Source: CAYXLW01 sp964466055 (GTDB taxonomy: Bacteria; Patescibacteriota; Gracilibacteria; GCA-2401425). Taken from it: a stretch of DNA of 57,310 nt. Shown here one piece after another: positions 32,969 to 41,780 of this stretch. The stretch is taken from the NCBI GenBank assembly GCA_964466055.1, contig CAYXLW010000008.1, forward strand, positions 1 through 57,310. The letters are read 5' to 3'. Made by a program: the position numbers and the translations under genes. Under the pieces are notes generated by a model, which was not told the origin of the DNA, searched no databases, and was given only the letters and a program-made list of their open reading frames with translations. The first letter of the stretch is position 1; each line of letters starts with the position of its first letter.

Positions 32969-33149
32969 AAATATCACTGTTCAAAGTGAAAGCATTTTAA
33001 ATAACTAGTAATAAATTGCAATTCTTATTCTTTATTTAAGAAGATAATATCTCTTTTTAATATTACAACGAAATAAAATAGAATCTATAACAAAAAAAAC
33101 TTTTTTAACAAAATAGTAATGATACAATATACATATAATATTTTTTCAA

Positions 33150-33926
33150 ATGAAAATTTTAAGTTGGAATGTAAATGGCATTCGTGCTGTTACTAAAAAG
33201 GGATTTTGGGATTGGCTCTTAAGAGAAAATGCCGATGTTATCTGTTTACAAGAAACAAAAGCACTAAAAGAGCAGGTATCCAACGATATTCAGTGCCCTC
33301 CTAATTATTATGCTATTTGGCATACAGGTAAGCCAGGATATGCAGGAACTTTAATATATTCCAGAGAAAAGCCAATATCTGAGAAAAATATTTTTGAAGA
33401 AATCCCTTATTTCCATGAAGATGGACGTGTTGTTGAAGTAAAATTTTTAAATTTTACGCTATTAAACATATATTTCCCAAATGGAGGAACTCGCGCTGAC
33501 GGAAGAGAAATGCTTTCTTATAAACTTAAATTTTATGAATATTTTTTGGGTTATATAAACGATTTGAGAGAAAAAGGGAAAAGTATAATTATTTGTGGAG
33601 ATTTTAATATTTGTCATACAGAGGTTGATATTGCCCGTCCAAAAGAAAATGAAAACTCAATTGGATTTCTGCCAATTGAAAGAAAAAAAATCTCGGAAAT
33701 TATTAATAATGGATATATTGATGTTTTTAGATACCTTAACCCTGGAAAAAAAGATTCATATACATGGTGGTCTTATAGAGCTGGAGCAAGACCAAGAAAC
33801 GTAGGATGGAGAATTGATTATTTTTTCATTACCTCTGACTTAATATGCAAAGTTGAAAAAATAGAACATCAAACAGAAATAATGGGATCCGATCACTGCC
33901 CATTATGCTTGGAAATTAATTTGTAA
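33150..33926 (+). CDS. xth: Exodeoxyribonuclease III
   Basis: A 258-residue AP endonuclease/3'-exonuclease in base-excision repair. Motifs are LSWNVNGIRA (near 4), CLQETKA (near 32, metal-binding Glu), NIYFPNGG (near 109), GDFNICH (near 149), WRIDYFF (near 225) and GSDHCPL (C-terminal catalytic Asp-His). Length is standard. nnrD follows after 9 nt. Confidence 0.96.
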   Translation: MKILSWNVNGIRAVTKKGFWDWLLRENADVICLQETKALKEQVSNDIQCPPNYYAIWHTGKPGYAGTLIYSREKPISEKNIFEEIPYFHEDGRVVEVKFLNFTLLNIYFPNGGTRADGREMLSYKLKFYEYFLGYINDLREKGKSIIICGDFNICHTEVDIARPKENENSIGFLPIERKKISEIINNGYIDVFRYLNPGKKDSYTWWSYRAGARPRNVGWRIDYFFITSDLICKVEKIEHQTEIMGSDHCPLCLEINL

Positions 33927-33935
33927 ATAATTTTT

Positions 33936-34721
33936 ATGAAATATCCCAAAAGAGATCAAGGCTCTCACAAGGGGCAAAATGGTAAAATTCTAATTATTGG
34001 AGGGAATGAATTTTTCCACGGCGCTCCAATTCTTACTGCAAGAGGAGCAGAAGCTTCTGGTTCTGATTTAATTTTTTTAGGAATCCCCAAAAAACACGCT
34101 GTGGTAGCAAGAATTGCTAGTGAAAATTTTATAGTTCATGAATTTAAAAAAGATTATTTTTCAGAACTTGATGTAAATCATTTTATTGAATTCGGAAACA
34201 GCATGTGTACAGCTTTTGTTATTGGAAACGGACTAGGAACTAAAAAAGATACACATAAATCTCTTATAAAATTTTTAGAAAACATAAAAATACCTGGGAT
34301 TATAGATGCAGATGGACTTATTCCAGAAGTTTTAAAAATAAAAAGGAAAAATGAATGGATATTTACTCCTCACTCAATAGAATTTGAAAGAATTTTTGGC
34401 ATGAAAGATTCAAAGAATAATATAAAAGAAATGTCTAAAAGGCACGATATCACCATTCTAAAAAAAGGTGTAGTTGATATTATAGCTTCAAAAAATAAGT
34501 ATTTTGAAAACATAACAGGATGTGCCGAAATGACAGTTGGAGGAAGTGGGGATGCCCTTGCTGGTGTTTGTGGAGCTCTTTTATCTCAAGGGCAAACACC
34601 TTTTGATTCAGCCAAAATTGCTGCCTATTTTTGGGGAAAAGCAGGGGAAAAAGTATTGAAAAACCAAAAATTCTTTAGTTCCAAAAATATATGTAAAATA
34701 TTCCCAAAAACTATAAAATAA
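33936..34721 (+). CDS. nnrD: ADP-dependent NAD(P)H-hydrate dehydratase (YjeF C-terminal domain)
   Basis: A 261-residue ribokinase-fold repair enzyme that dehydrates damaged NAD(P)H. GKILIIGGNEFFHGAP (near 17), the GNGLGT motif (near 98), DADGL (near 125), FTPHSIEFERIFG (near 139) and VGGSGDALAGVCGALL (near 206, with the catalytic Asp) are typical. The N-terminal epimerase domain seen in fused homologues is absent. Probably co-transcribed with xth. Confidence 0.9.
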   Translation: MKYPKRDQGSHKGQNGKILIIGGNEFFHGAPILTARGAEASGSDLIFLGIPKKHAVVARIASENFIVHEFKKDYFSELDVNHFIEFGNSMCTAFVIGNGLGTKKDTHKSLIKFLENIKIPGIIDADGLIPEVLKIKRKNEWIFTPHSIEFERIFGMKDSKNNIKEMSKRHDITILKKGVVDIIASKNKYFENITGCAEMTVGGSGDALAGVCGALLSQGQTPFDSAKIAAYFWGKAGEKVLKNQKFFSSKNICKIFPKTIK

Positions 34722-34768
34722 AAAAGAAAGCTAACGCACTCTTTTGTTATTTTTTATATTTTAACTTA

Positions 34769-35344
34769 TTAGTTTCGATTAACTATTCCTAAAGCATGTT
34801 TTTTATATATAGTCTCTTCAAGTCCTTCAACTGCGCTACGTATAAACTCTTTATCAACACCATTATTTTCATTTTCTTTATCAATCTCCTCAGTTATTTC
34901 TTTATGTTCAATTTCAATTCCTAATAATGAAGCTGCGAATGGCGCTTTTTCAAAAACGTTTCTTAAATTTACACTAAACGCAAGTGTTCCAACGGCGACA
35001 ACTACTATAACAATAGTATAAGCATGTTCGAAAAAATGAATAATTCCGCTTACCTTATGCTTCAATGATTTTTTTTCTTCAGATTTATTCTTAGCTTCAA
35101 GAAGGTTTTCATGGTACTTAATGCCTTCCTTTGTTATTTTGCAATGGAATCCTTTATTATCAGGAATTTCATCATTGTGGGTAATGTATTCTATTTCTGA
35201 CAAATGATAAACAGCAGCTCGAAGTTCCTTAAACGATATTTTGCCTTCTAATTCGGACGATAGATTAACGTATCCTTTATCCCCACTTTCCAGTGATTCT
35301 ATAAGTTGGTTTAAAATAATCGATAGTGTTTTTGGTGTTGTCAT
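34769..35344 (-). CDS. Winged-helix-like membrane protein of unknown function
   Basis: A 191-residue protein. Residues 1-75 look like a winged helix-turn-helix (FKELRAAVYHLSEIEYI, then GFHCKITKEGIKYHE). A short coiled segment, one TM helix (about 105-127) and an acidic tail follow. This could be a membrane-tethered regulator. No specific family recognised. Confidence 0.5.
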   Translation of the reverse strand: MTTPKTLSIILNQLIESLESGDKGYVNLSSELEGKISFKELRAAVYHLSEIEYITHNDEIPDNKGFHCKITKEGIKYHENLLEAKNKSEEKKSLKHKVSGIIHFFEHAYTIVIVVVAVGTLAFSVNLRNVFEKAPFAASLLGIEIEHKEITEEIDKENENNGVDKEFIRSAVEGLEETIYKKHALGIVNRN

Positions 35345-35684
35345 AGAGTTTAGAGTTATTTTTATATATGTAAATTATATCACTTTTTTAGAGTATGTCA
35401 ATAATTTTTCATTGAACTAATATTAAAAAAGGCAAGAAAAAAGCTAATTAATGTCTTTTTTTAGCCAAAAATAAAAATAAAAAAAGATTTTAAAATCATT
35501 ATTATCAATAATTTGCTTTTTATTAAGAAGACTCTAAAATATATTTGATGAAACAATTAGCAAATAAATTTGGGGAAGGCTTTTATTGCTTTATATAACA
35601 AGCAAAGAGTATTTTTCATTTTAATGCTTAAATTTCTTTGCTTAGATAAAAAAGCAAAGTCTTTTATTACTTAATCTTTTTATC
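35345..35684. other. Intergenic stretch without recognised gene
   Basis: About 340 nt of very AT-rich sequence between divergent genes. It contains repeated AGCAAA/TTTGCTT words but no ORF, tRNA or convincing promoter that I can defend. Confidence 0.5.
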
Positions 35685-36482
35685 ATGACAGGAAAATTGA
35701 TGCGCATGAAACGTATTTTTGATCAAAGCACAAAAAAAACGGTAATTATTCCTATGGATCATGGGGTTACAGTTGGTCCAATTGATGGACTCTTAGATCT
35801 GTCCAAAATGGTTAATGATGTATCAGAAGGAGGAGCAAATGCTGTATTAGGGCATATGGGGCTACCTTTGTATGGATATAAAAATATTGAAAAGAATATC
35901 GGATTAATTCTTCATTTATCAGCATCTACAATAGTTAATCCTACAGATCCAAATGATAAAGTTCTTGTAAACACAGTAGAAAGAGCGATAAAAATGGGTG
36001 CTGATGCAGTTTCTCTTCATATAAACATAGGATCAAAAACAGAATCGGAACAATTAGAAATTTTGGGAATGATAGCAGGAGACTGTATGGAATGGGGGAT
36101 GCCACTTCTTGCAATGATGTACCCTAGGGGTGAAGGTTTAACTGATGGAGAAACATCTCCTGCGATGGTAAAATTGGCAGCTCGTATTGGAGCTGAACTT
36201 GGTGCAGATATAATTAAAACATATTATACAGGTGATCCTGATACTATGAAAGAAGTTGTAGAAGGTTGTCCTGTTCCAGTTGTTATTGCAGGTGGGTCAA
36301 AGCTTGGAGATGAAGAGACTTTAAAAATGATAAAAGGTGCAATGGATGCAGGATGTGCAGGAATTTCTATAGGAAGAAATGTGTTTCAACACAAAACTCC
36401 TGCAAAATTTGTTAAGGCATCTTCATCCATTGTCCACAAAAATGCTTCAATTAAGGATGCGTTGAAAATTTTAAATTCATAG
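35685..36482 (+). CDS. DhnA-type class I aldolase family (fructose-bisphosphate aldolase or ADH synthase)
   Basis: A 265-residue TIM-barrel Schiff-base aldolase. PMDHGVTVGP (near 23) holds the family's catalytic Asp-His, and ADIIKTYYTGD (near 180) contains the Schiff-base Lys. GGSKLGDEE and AGISIGRNVFQ are the phosphate-binding segments near the C-terminus. The family includes archaeal-type fructose-bisphosphate aldolase and 2-amino-3,7-dideoxy-D-threo-hept-6-ulosonate synthase, which cannot be separated by eye. It is upstream of secE but separated by a promoter. It ends in TAG. Confidence 0.88.
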   Translation: MTGKLMRMKRIFDQSTKKTVIIPMDHGVTVGPIDGLLDLSKMVNDVSEGGANAVLGHMGLPLYGYKNIEKNIGLILHLSASTIVNPTDPNDKVLVNTVERAIKMGADAVSLHINIGSKTESEQLEILGMIAGDCMEWGMPLLAMMYPRGEGLTDGETSPAMVKLAARIGAELGADIIKTYYTGDPDTMKEVVEGCPVPVVIAGGSKLGDEETLKMIKGAMDAGCAGISIGRNVFQHKTPAKFVKASSSIVHKNASIKDALKILNS

Positions 36483-36497
36483 AATTTTAATTTTTAA

Positions 36498-36525
36498 TTG
36501 ATTTTTGCTCTAAAGTTCTTATAAT
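36498..36525 (+). promoter_or_regulatory. Promoter of the secE-nusG-rplK operon
   Basis: TTGATT (36498-36503), 16-nt spacer, perfect TATAAT (36520-36525), 50 nt before secE. Confidence 0.75.
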
Positions 36526-36575
36526 CCGAGCTACTTGAGTAGTGATTTTTTGATTTTAATGATTAATTTAATACC

Positions 36576-36746
36576 ATGAATAAATTTTTCCAAGACGCTC
36601 TTCACGAATTATCACAAATTACATGGCTTACAAAGGATCAAGCTATTAAGTACTCAATAATAACTGTCATATTTGTTTTTGTTTCTGCGGTTTTTTTGTG
36701 GGGGATAGATACAATATTTACCGAAATTTATAAACTTATATACTAA
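36576..36746 (+). CDS. secE: Preprotein translocase subunit SecE
   Basis: A 56-residue single-TM subunit of the SecYEG channel. The N-terminal amphipathic helix FFQDALHELSQITWLTKDQA has the conserved Trp-x-(T/S)-(K/R) spot (WLTK), and one TM helix (about 25-45) follows. Position directly before nusG confirms it. It is shorter than the usual size cutoffs and easily missed. Confidence 0.92.
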   Translation: MNKFFQDALHELSQITWLTKDQAIKYSIITVIFVFVSAVFLWGIDTIFTEIYKLIY

Positions 36747-36766
36747 AAAATTAATCAAAAATTTTT

Positions 36767-37315
36767 ATGCCAAGGCAAGATCCAAAACAAGGAAGGAACT
36801 GGTATGTGCTTCATACATATGCAGGATATGAAGATGCAGTAGAAAAAGATTTAAGACAAAGAATTGAATCAATGGGGATGCAAGATCAAATTTTTGATGT
36901 TTTGGTTCCAAAAGAAACACAGTATTCTGTTAAAAAAGGAGAAACGATTGAGGAAAAGAAAAAACTTTTTCCAGGATATGTTCTTGTAGAAATGATTGTA
37001 ACAGAAGAGTCGTGGTATGTTGTTCGAAACACTCCAAATGTTACAGGATTTGTTGGAGCTGAAAATATCCCTGTTCCCGTAAGCCCTGAAGAATTTGGAG
37101 TTATTCAAAGACGAACCAGTAGTGATAAGGGTGTATATAAAAGTGATTTTCAAAAAGGAGACTTGGTTCAAATTATTGATGGACCATTTACAGGGTATAA
37201 GGGTGTTGTAAAGGATGTTGATACAAATAAAGGAAAGCTTAAGGTTCTTGTGAATGTATTTGAAAGAGAAACGCCTGTGGAGCTAGAATTTAGTCAAGTT
37301 AAAAAATCAGATTAA
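36767..37315 (+). CDS. nusG: Transcription termination/antitermination protein NusG
   Basis: A 182-residue RNA polymerase-binding factor. NGN domain: WYVLHTYAGYEDAVEKDL, VPKET, KKLFPGYVLVEM and VRNTPNVTGFVG. KOW domain near 125-182: KGDLVQIIDGPFTGYKGVV. Length is standard. The operon continues after 24 nt with an unknown membrane protein rather than directly with rplK. Confidence 0.96.
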   Translation: MPRQDPKQGRNWYVLHTYAGYEDAVEKDLRQRIESMGMQDQIFDVLVPKETQYSVKKGETIEEKKKLFPGYVLVEMIVTEESWYVVRNTPNVTGFVGAENIPVPVSPEEFGVIQRRTSSDKGVYKSDFQKGDLVQIIDGPFTGYKGVVKDVDTNKGKLKVLVNVFERETPVELEFSQVKKSD

Positions 37316-37339
37316 ATAACTTCAAATTTTCTAATTGAT

Positions 37340-37900
37340 ATGTCTAAAAAAACTATATTCATAGGATTAGTTCTTGTAGCGATTGTTTTTATTGCAGGCG
37401 ATTTTTTTCTTAATAATTACAAAAGATTCCTCATAAATTTTTTAGAAGATCAATCTCAAGATGAAGAAACTGATTCTTTAGTTCTCTATGAAGTTTTAAA
37501 AGATAAAGTTCCAGAAAATGTTGTTATTGGTGAAAGTACGCCTACATCTACTTTATTTTCTCGTTTAGATATATCTATGCTAGGGTTAAGAGTTGCTACT
37601 CAAACACCAATTATGGATGAAATTATGAAATTTGGAGTTATATATGAGCTTTCAGGTGGAGAAGCATTATATTTTCAACTAAAATCAGCATTGGAACTTG
37701 TCTTAGAAGAAGACGATAGCGTTTTTGATGCAAACAACCTTGGAGAGTATGCACTTTATTATAATGACGCGAAAAGACCAGATGATGTTTTTTTATTAAG
37801 TCTAATACAAGGTAGAGTATGGGGATTTGAATATCCTAAGAAAAATCATGAAATTTTTAAAAAATTAACAAAATCACTTGTAGAAGAAAGTCACTTATGA
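37340..37900 (+). CDS. Membrane-anchored protein inserted between nusG and rplK
   Basis: A 186-residue protein with one N-terminal TM (6-26) followed by a soluble domain of about 150 residues rich in acidic residues. Not recognised. In most bacteria nothing separates nusG from rplK, so this may be a lineage-specific gene. It ends TGA TAG, a tandem stop. Confidence 0.6.
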   Translation: MSKKTIFIGLVLVAIVFIAGDFFLNNYKRFLINFLEDQSQDEETDSLVLYEVLKDKVPENVVIGESTPTSTLFSRLDISMLGLRVATQTPIMDEIMKFGVIYELSGGEALYFQLKSALELVLEEDDSVFDANNLGEYALYYNDAKRPDDVFLLSLIQGRVWGFEYPKKNHEIFKKLTKSLVEESHL

Positions 37901-37945
37901 TAGGATCTGCACCCGTTAAACTTATATATAAAATATTTAAATAAA

Positions 37946-38380
37946 ATGGCAAAAAAAACAATTGTAAAACGGATAAAAGTTGTTATTAATGGAGCAACTG
38001 CCTCGCCAGCACCTCCACTTGGACCTGCATTGGGTCAGGCTGGTATTCCTATTAACGATTTTGTAAAGGTTTTTAATAGTAAAACCGAAGACAAAAAAGG
38101 GTTGCCACTACCAACTCAGATTATTGTATATAGTGATAAATCCTTTGATATTATCACAAAAGAGCCTAGTGCACGGTATCTTATTATGAGAAAAATTAAT
38201 TTAAAAAAAGGTTCAGGAGAACCACATATTAATAAGGTTAGCTCTATTTCAAAAACTCAACTTTTAGAGGTTTATGAAGAGAAAAAAATAGATTTAAATG
38301 CTAACGACCCTGAAGCTGGTTGTAAAATTTTAGCAGGAACTTGTAGAGCAATGGGAGTAACCGTTGATTGGAATAAATAA
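37946..38380 (+). CDS. rplK: 50S ribosomal protein L11
   Basis: A 144-residue ribosomal GTPase-centre protein. The N-terminal domain has ATASPAPPLGPALGQAGI (near 17-34) and NDFVKVFN; the C-terminal rRNA-binding domain has EAGCKILAGTCRAMGV. Standard length. A terminator follows, and the usual next gene rplA (L1) is absent. Confidence 0.97.
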   Translation: MAKKTIVKRIKVVINGATASPAPPLGPALGQAGIPINDFVKVFNSKTEDKKGLPLPTQIIVYSDKSFDIITKEPSARYLIMRKINLKKGSGEPHINKVSSISKTQLLEVYEEKKIDLNANDPEAGCKILAGTCRAMGVTVDWNK

Positions 38381-38407
38381 AAAATATCTTCATACTTTTT
38401 AACATTT

Positions 38408-38435
38408 AAGAACTAGTTTTTGCTAGTTCTTTTTG
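38408..38435 (+). terminator. Intrinsic terminator after rplK
   Basis: Perfect 9-bp stem AAGAACTAG/CTAGTTCTT with loop TTTTTG, then TTTTG. It closes the secE-nusG-rplK operon 28 nt after the stop, so rplA is not simply further downstream in the same transcript. Confidence 0.9.
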
Positions 38436-38524
38436 TTTATTAATTAATTGTATCTCAGTATCTTACGATGATAAATAAAAAAATCAGAACGAGAAACAAT
38501 CTGCTTAGAAATATCAAATACTGA

Positions 38525-39634
38525 TTATATTTTTTTAAAACACCTTTTCCTAAATATAAATGCTCCTGCTAATGATAATATACCAGCAATAAAGAAAATT
38601 ATTTCAGGTCCACTTTGTGCAAGTTTAGTGTTGCCTTCATAGTAAACATGCTGAAGAACAAAATTGTCTTTAGTTCCTGCTATTTCAATTTTTATTTCTT
38701 TTCCAATTACATTGCGAAGGTCTCTTTGTGTGTCAATTTTTATTTTCTCTCCACCTTCGAGTTCTAGCCAAAATCCAAAAGGATAACCAGTGCTTCTTTT
38801 TGGTGTTCCTGGTCGTAAAATACCTGAAATTAAATTTGGATTAACCTTTTGTTTTACAGGGACTATATTTGTAGTTCCATGAATACCTGTATATAAGTCC
38901 GGTTCTTCATTTAAAGGATCTTTTAATTCATTTGAGTAATCAAAAGAAGGCTGACTTACAGTATCATAAGTATGAGTATTTTCTTTAAATATATCATTAG
39001 TGGTATCTGCGTCTTCTTTTGGACTTGCTACTCCATGCGTTATTTCTTCAAAAGGGTTAGAGTTATTTGTTGTATCCTGTTCAAAATTAGTAGTTTTTTC
39101 AATCATTGGAATATCAGAAACTAATATGTTTTCTTCAATTTCTGGGATATCAAATGTTTGATCTGTTTTAATGCTTAAGAAAGGATTAATTTCTTCAGCT
39201 TTATCCACAGGTTTTGGTGACTTTATAAGTAGTGACTCTGTGTTTTGATCTGGTTCTTCTGCTGTATTATCAATATTGATATCTGGGGGGAGTGAGAATG
39301 GACTTTTATCAGGAGTAATAAGAGGAGTGACTTCTACCTCCGTAGCTTCATTCTGAGTATCTGAATCAAAAGCTAAAAATGGGTTTTCATCAGAGGGAGC
39401 CTCTTCATTATTGCCTACATTTGGAAGTGAAAATACATCAGCTTTATACGTTCCCGATCCAGGTTCCATAAAAACACTAATACTCAAAAGCATTAGTCCA
39501 ATAGCTGCAAATCCAACAGCAAACTTATGTCCTTTCCAAAAACTTGTAGGAGATGAGCTACTATGCATTACTTGGTTTACTTGGCTATTTGCTTCTTGAA
39601 TGTGTTCATCAATAGTTGTCCACGTATTTTTCAT
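38525..39634 (-). CDS. Surface protein with N-terminal TM, NPF repeats and C-terminal SGP-TM-basic anchor
   Basis: A 369-residue protein. An N-terminal TM (about 37-55) is followed by a long acidic Asp/Glu/Thr/Pro-rich stalk (70-250) holding three or more short NPFL/NPFE motifs (NPFLAFDSD, NPFLSIKTD, NPFEEIT). A small beta-rich domain spans about 260-335, then comes AQSGPE, a TM (about 343-362) and RKRCFKKI. The end is like a cell-envelope sorting signal and matches the end of the neighbouring 39686-40678 protein. It is last in the 46637-38525 operon. Not recognised as a known family. Confidence 0.6.
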   Translation of the reverse strand: MKNTWTTIDEHIQEANSQVNQVMHSSSSPTSFWKGHKFAVGFAAIGLMLLSISVFMEPGSGTYKADVFSLPNVGNNEEAPSDENPFLAFDSDTQNEATEVEVTPLITPDKSPFSLPPDINIDNTAEEPDQNTESLLIKSPKPVDKAEEINPFLSIKTDQTFDIPEIEENILVSDIPMIEKTTNFEQDTTNNSNPFEEITHGVASPKEDADTTNDIFKENTHTYDTVSQPSFDYSNELKDPLNEEPDLYTGIHGTTNIVPVKQKVNPNLISGILRPGTPKRSTGYPFGFWLELEGGEKIKIDTQRDLRNVIGKEIKIEIAGTKDNFVLQHVYYEGNTKLAQSGPEIIFFIAGILSLAGAFIFRKRCFKKI

Positions 39635-39685
39635 GATTTTTTAATTAATTTTTATTTTTGTTTTTTTTATTATCTTAATATTTTA

Positions 39686-40678
39686 TCAAATTTTTTGTCT
39701 ATTAGCAAATATAAATGCTGTTATTCCCGATATTATTAATACAAATAATATGGATTTTGCTGGTCCAGAATCAACATGTTTTTTTGTTTTATTAAGAGTT
39801 TCTTGCGATTTAGTTATAGCCAAAGGAGAACTTGAAGAGTCTGGATATCCAATTTTAATACGTACTTCATCTGAATAATCGCTTTCTTTGTTTATATTAT
39901 CATATGCAGTAATTGCAAAATAATAATATTCTCCAGTTTTTAGTCCTTCCAAGTAATATTCTGATACATTTCCAACAGCTCTTCTTTGAAGATATCTCCC
40001 CGAAGTATTTGAGTAATATACATTATATCCTTTTACATTTTTGTCATTCTCCCATGCGAGTACAGCATACTCGGGACCTGATGTTATTCGTAAATCTGAT
40101 GGTCTTTTAATTATATCCTTAGTTAGTTCTTCATCCTCATCTTTAACATTAGTTTTATTTATAACAGAAGAACCATCTCCATCTATAATTAAAGAAGCAG
40201 GATTTTCTTTTAAAATATTAACAGGAAATCCATCATCAAATACTCTTATCGAAGTATTTCCCGAACTATCTAATTTAAAATTATAAAAAAACACTTCAGT
40301 CTTTTTAGAAGAAATTCTTTCAAATGATATCTTTGCAACAAAAATTTCATTATCTTTAGTTCCTCCAGACATTGAGGATCTTCCGATTTTCACCACTCCC
40401 TTTTCTGCGTCGAAAGTATTTTCTCCTGGTGCAATAAAATCAAAGGGACTTAAATTGGCATCTATGCTAATTCCTTTTAATACATTTGGATCATATTTTA
40501 ACCAAGATTGTACGGATGTAATTGATTGAGATGAAGGATTTTGTATGTAAACAGAAACTGTTACATTATTTTCTGAAGTATTCTCTTGTTTTAATTCTAA
40601 GCTTGCGTCGGAAGTTACAGCAAATACTTGTGATGTAAATAAGCAAATAGTTAGCAATGTGAAGATTATTTTTTTCAT
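39686..40678 (-). CDS. Secreted cohesin-like plus fibronectin III protein with C-terminal anchor
   Basis: About 330 residues from the preferred start at 40678, where MKKIIFTLLTICLFTSQVFA is a clear signal peptide; the open frame extends upstream to 40738. The cohesin-like domain (about 25-165) has NVTVSVYIQNPS, SVQSWLKYDPNVLKG and KGVVKIGRSS. The fibronectin type III domain (about 195-285) has PSDLRITSGPEYAVLAWEND and YYFAITAYD. C-terminal SGPAKSILF, a TM and NRQKI form an anchor. The stop TGA is followed at once by TAA. It pairs with the lipoprotein upstream, which has a related domain. Confidence 0.75.
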   Translation of the reverse strand: MKKIIFTLLTICLFTSQVFAVTSDASLELKQENTSENNVTVSVYIQNPSSQSITSVQSWLKYDPNVLKGISIDANLSPFDFIAPGENTFDAEKGVVKIGRSSMSGGTKDNEIFVAKISFERISSKKTEVFFYNFKLDSSGNTSIRVFDDGFPVNILKENPASLIIDGDGSSVINKTNVKDEDEELTKDIIKRPSDLRITSGPEYAVLAWENDKNVKGYNVYYSNTSGRYLQRRAVGNVSEYYLEGLKTGEYYYFAITAYDNINKESDYSDEVRIKIGYPDSSSSPLAITKSQETLNKTKKHVDSGPAKSILFVLIISGITAFIFANRQKI

Positions 40679-40715
40679 TTTTGATTTTTGATTTAGTTTT
40701 TTATTTTTATCAAGC

Positions 40716-41312
40716 TTAATTAATAATAATTCCTTCAAAATTTTTCAACATATTTTTTTCTTCTTCTCCAAAAACAGCACAATGACTATCTGAATTGTCA
40801 TTATAATCATAACAAGTTAATGGCACACTATTTTTAGTTACATTTTTAACACTAAATGAGCCAATTTTTATTTCTTGTAATTTAAATCCATTTGTTCGCG
40901 AAAGTCCTATTTTTATAAGTCCATTATCTCCATCAACAATGTATTCACTTGGTGCTGCTAAGTCAAAAAAAGCACTATTCAAATTTAAGTTTTTAATTTC
41001 CAAGCTTTTAGCAGGAAATGAAAGCCATGTTCTAACGGATTGTAAATATTCTTCATTTGGATTTTTTAGAGTGATATCAACTTTTCCTTCATTATATTCT
41101 AAAACTAATTCTACAGTTTTATTAGGCTTAGCTTTTTTATTTTTTTCAATGGTAGTTGGAGTATAGGTAAAAACTGTTTTCTCATTTTTTTCTTTAACAT
41201 CAAAGCTTTTTACAATTTTTTCATATTCATTTTTCCCTTCACCTCGACCAATTTGGTAAGAGCATGATGATAGAATGAATATGCCGATTAATAATGTAAT
41301 AATTTTTTTCAT
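40716..41312 (-). CDS. Lipoprotein with cohesin-like domain
   Basis: A 198-residue lipoprotein. The signal peptide ends in the lipobox ILSSC (Cys17). Residues about 60-190 resemble the cohesin-like domain of the next gene: LVLEYNEGKVDITLKNPNEEYLQSVRTWLSF, then FDLAAPSEYIVDGDNGLIKIGLS (near 75-135). The shared Ser-x-x-(S/T)-Trp-Leu and Gly-(L/V)-(I/V)-Lys-Ile-Gly-(L/R)-Ser pattern links the two proteins. Confidence 0.7.
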   Translation of the reverse strand: MKKIITLLIGIFILSSCSYQIGRGEGKNEYEKIVKSFDVKEKNEKTVFTYTPTTIEKNKKAKPNKTVELVLEYNEGKVDITLKNPNEEYLQSVRTWLSFPAKSLEIKNLNLNSAFFDLAAPSEYIVDGDNGLIKIGLSRTNGFKLQEIKIGSFSVKNVTKNSVPLTCYDYNDNSDSHCAVFGEEEKNMLKNFEGIIIN

Positions 41313-41336
41313 TTTTAGTGTTTTATTTTATTAAAC

Positions 41337-41726
41337 TTAAACTAAGTTCAATTTTCTTTTAATAGCATCTACAATAACACTTAGATCTTCAGGTTTATTT
41401 AAAATATTCTTGTCTGAAATATGGAATTCTGATAATTCCTTTAGATGGTCTCTTTTTAGCTCGGTAATGCTATCACTTGTTAATAAAATAATGTTATTAG
41501 GATTAACACCAAGTTTTATCATATCTCTTAATAACTCAAATGTTATTTCGGCAAACTCAGTTAGTATAGCATCTGGTAGTTTTCCTTTATGTTCAAGTCC
41601 ATTATTTCCATTTTTAGCATCAAAAACATCTATTTCAGGTATCCCGTGACCAATTTCTTTAACAAAGTCTCCAGAATATTGACTAGGCTCAATAATTAAT
41701 AAGCTTTTTTTTGTTAGATTTTGCAT
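41337..41726 (-). CDS. Receiver-like protein lacking the phospho-acceptor Asp
   Basis: A 129-residue alpha/beta protein with the overall pattern of a response-regulator receiver: LLIIEPS at the start, PDAILTEF where PDLILLD is expected, NIILLTSDS (the Thr/Ser strand) and a DKNILNKP segment (the Lys). The usual Asp after the third strand is replaced, here Thr-Glu, so phosphorylation is unlikely. It may be a pseudo-receiver working by binding. It lies between surface-protein genes, although it is predicted cytoplasmic. Confidence 0.6.
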   Translation of the reverse strand: MQNLTKKSLLIIEPSQYSGDFVKEIGHGIPEIDVFDAKNGNNGLEHKGKLPDAILTEFAEITFELLRDMIKLGVNPNNIILLTSDSITELKRDHLKELSEFHISDKNILNKPEDLSVIVDAIKRKLNLV

Positions 41727-41780
41727 AATAAAATTATTTAATAGATAAATTGTAATATATCTTAATTCATTAGTAATATT

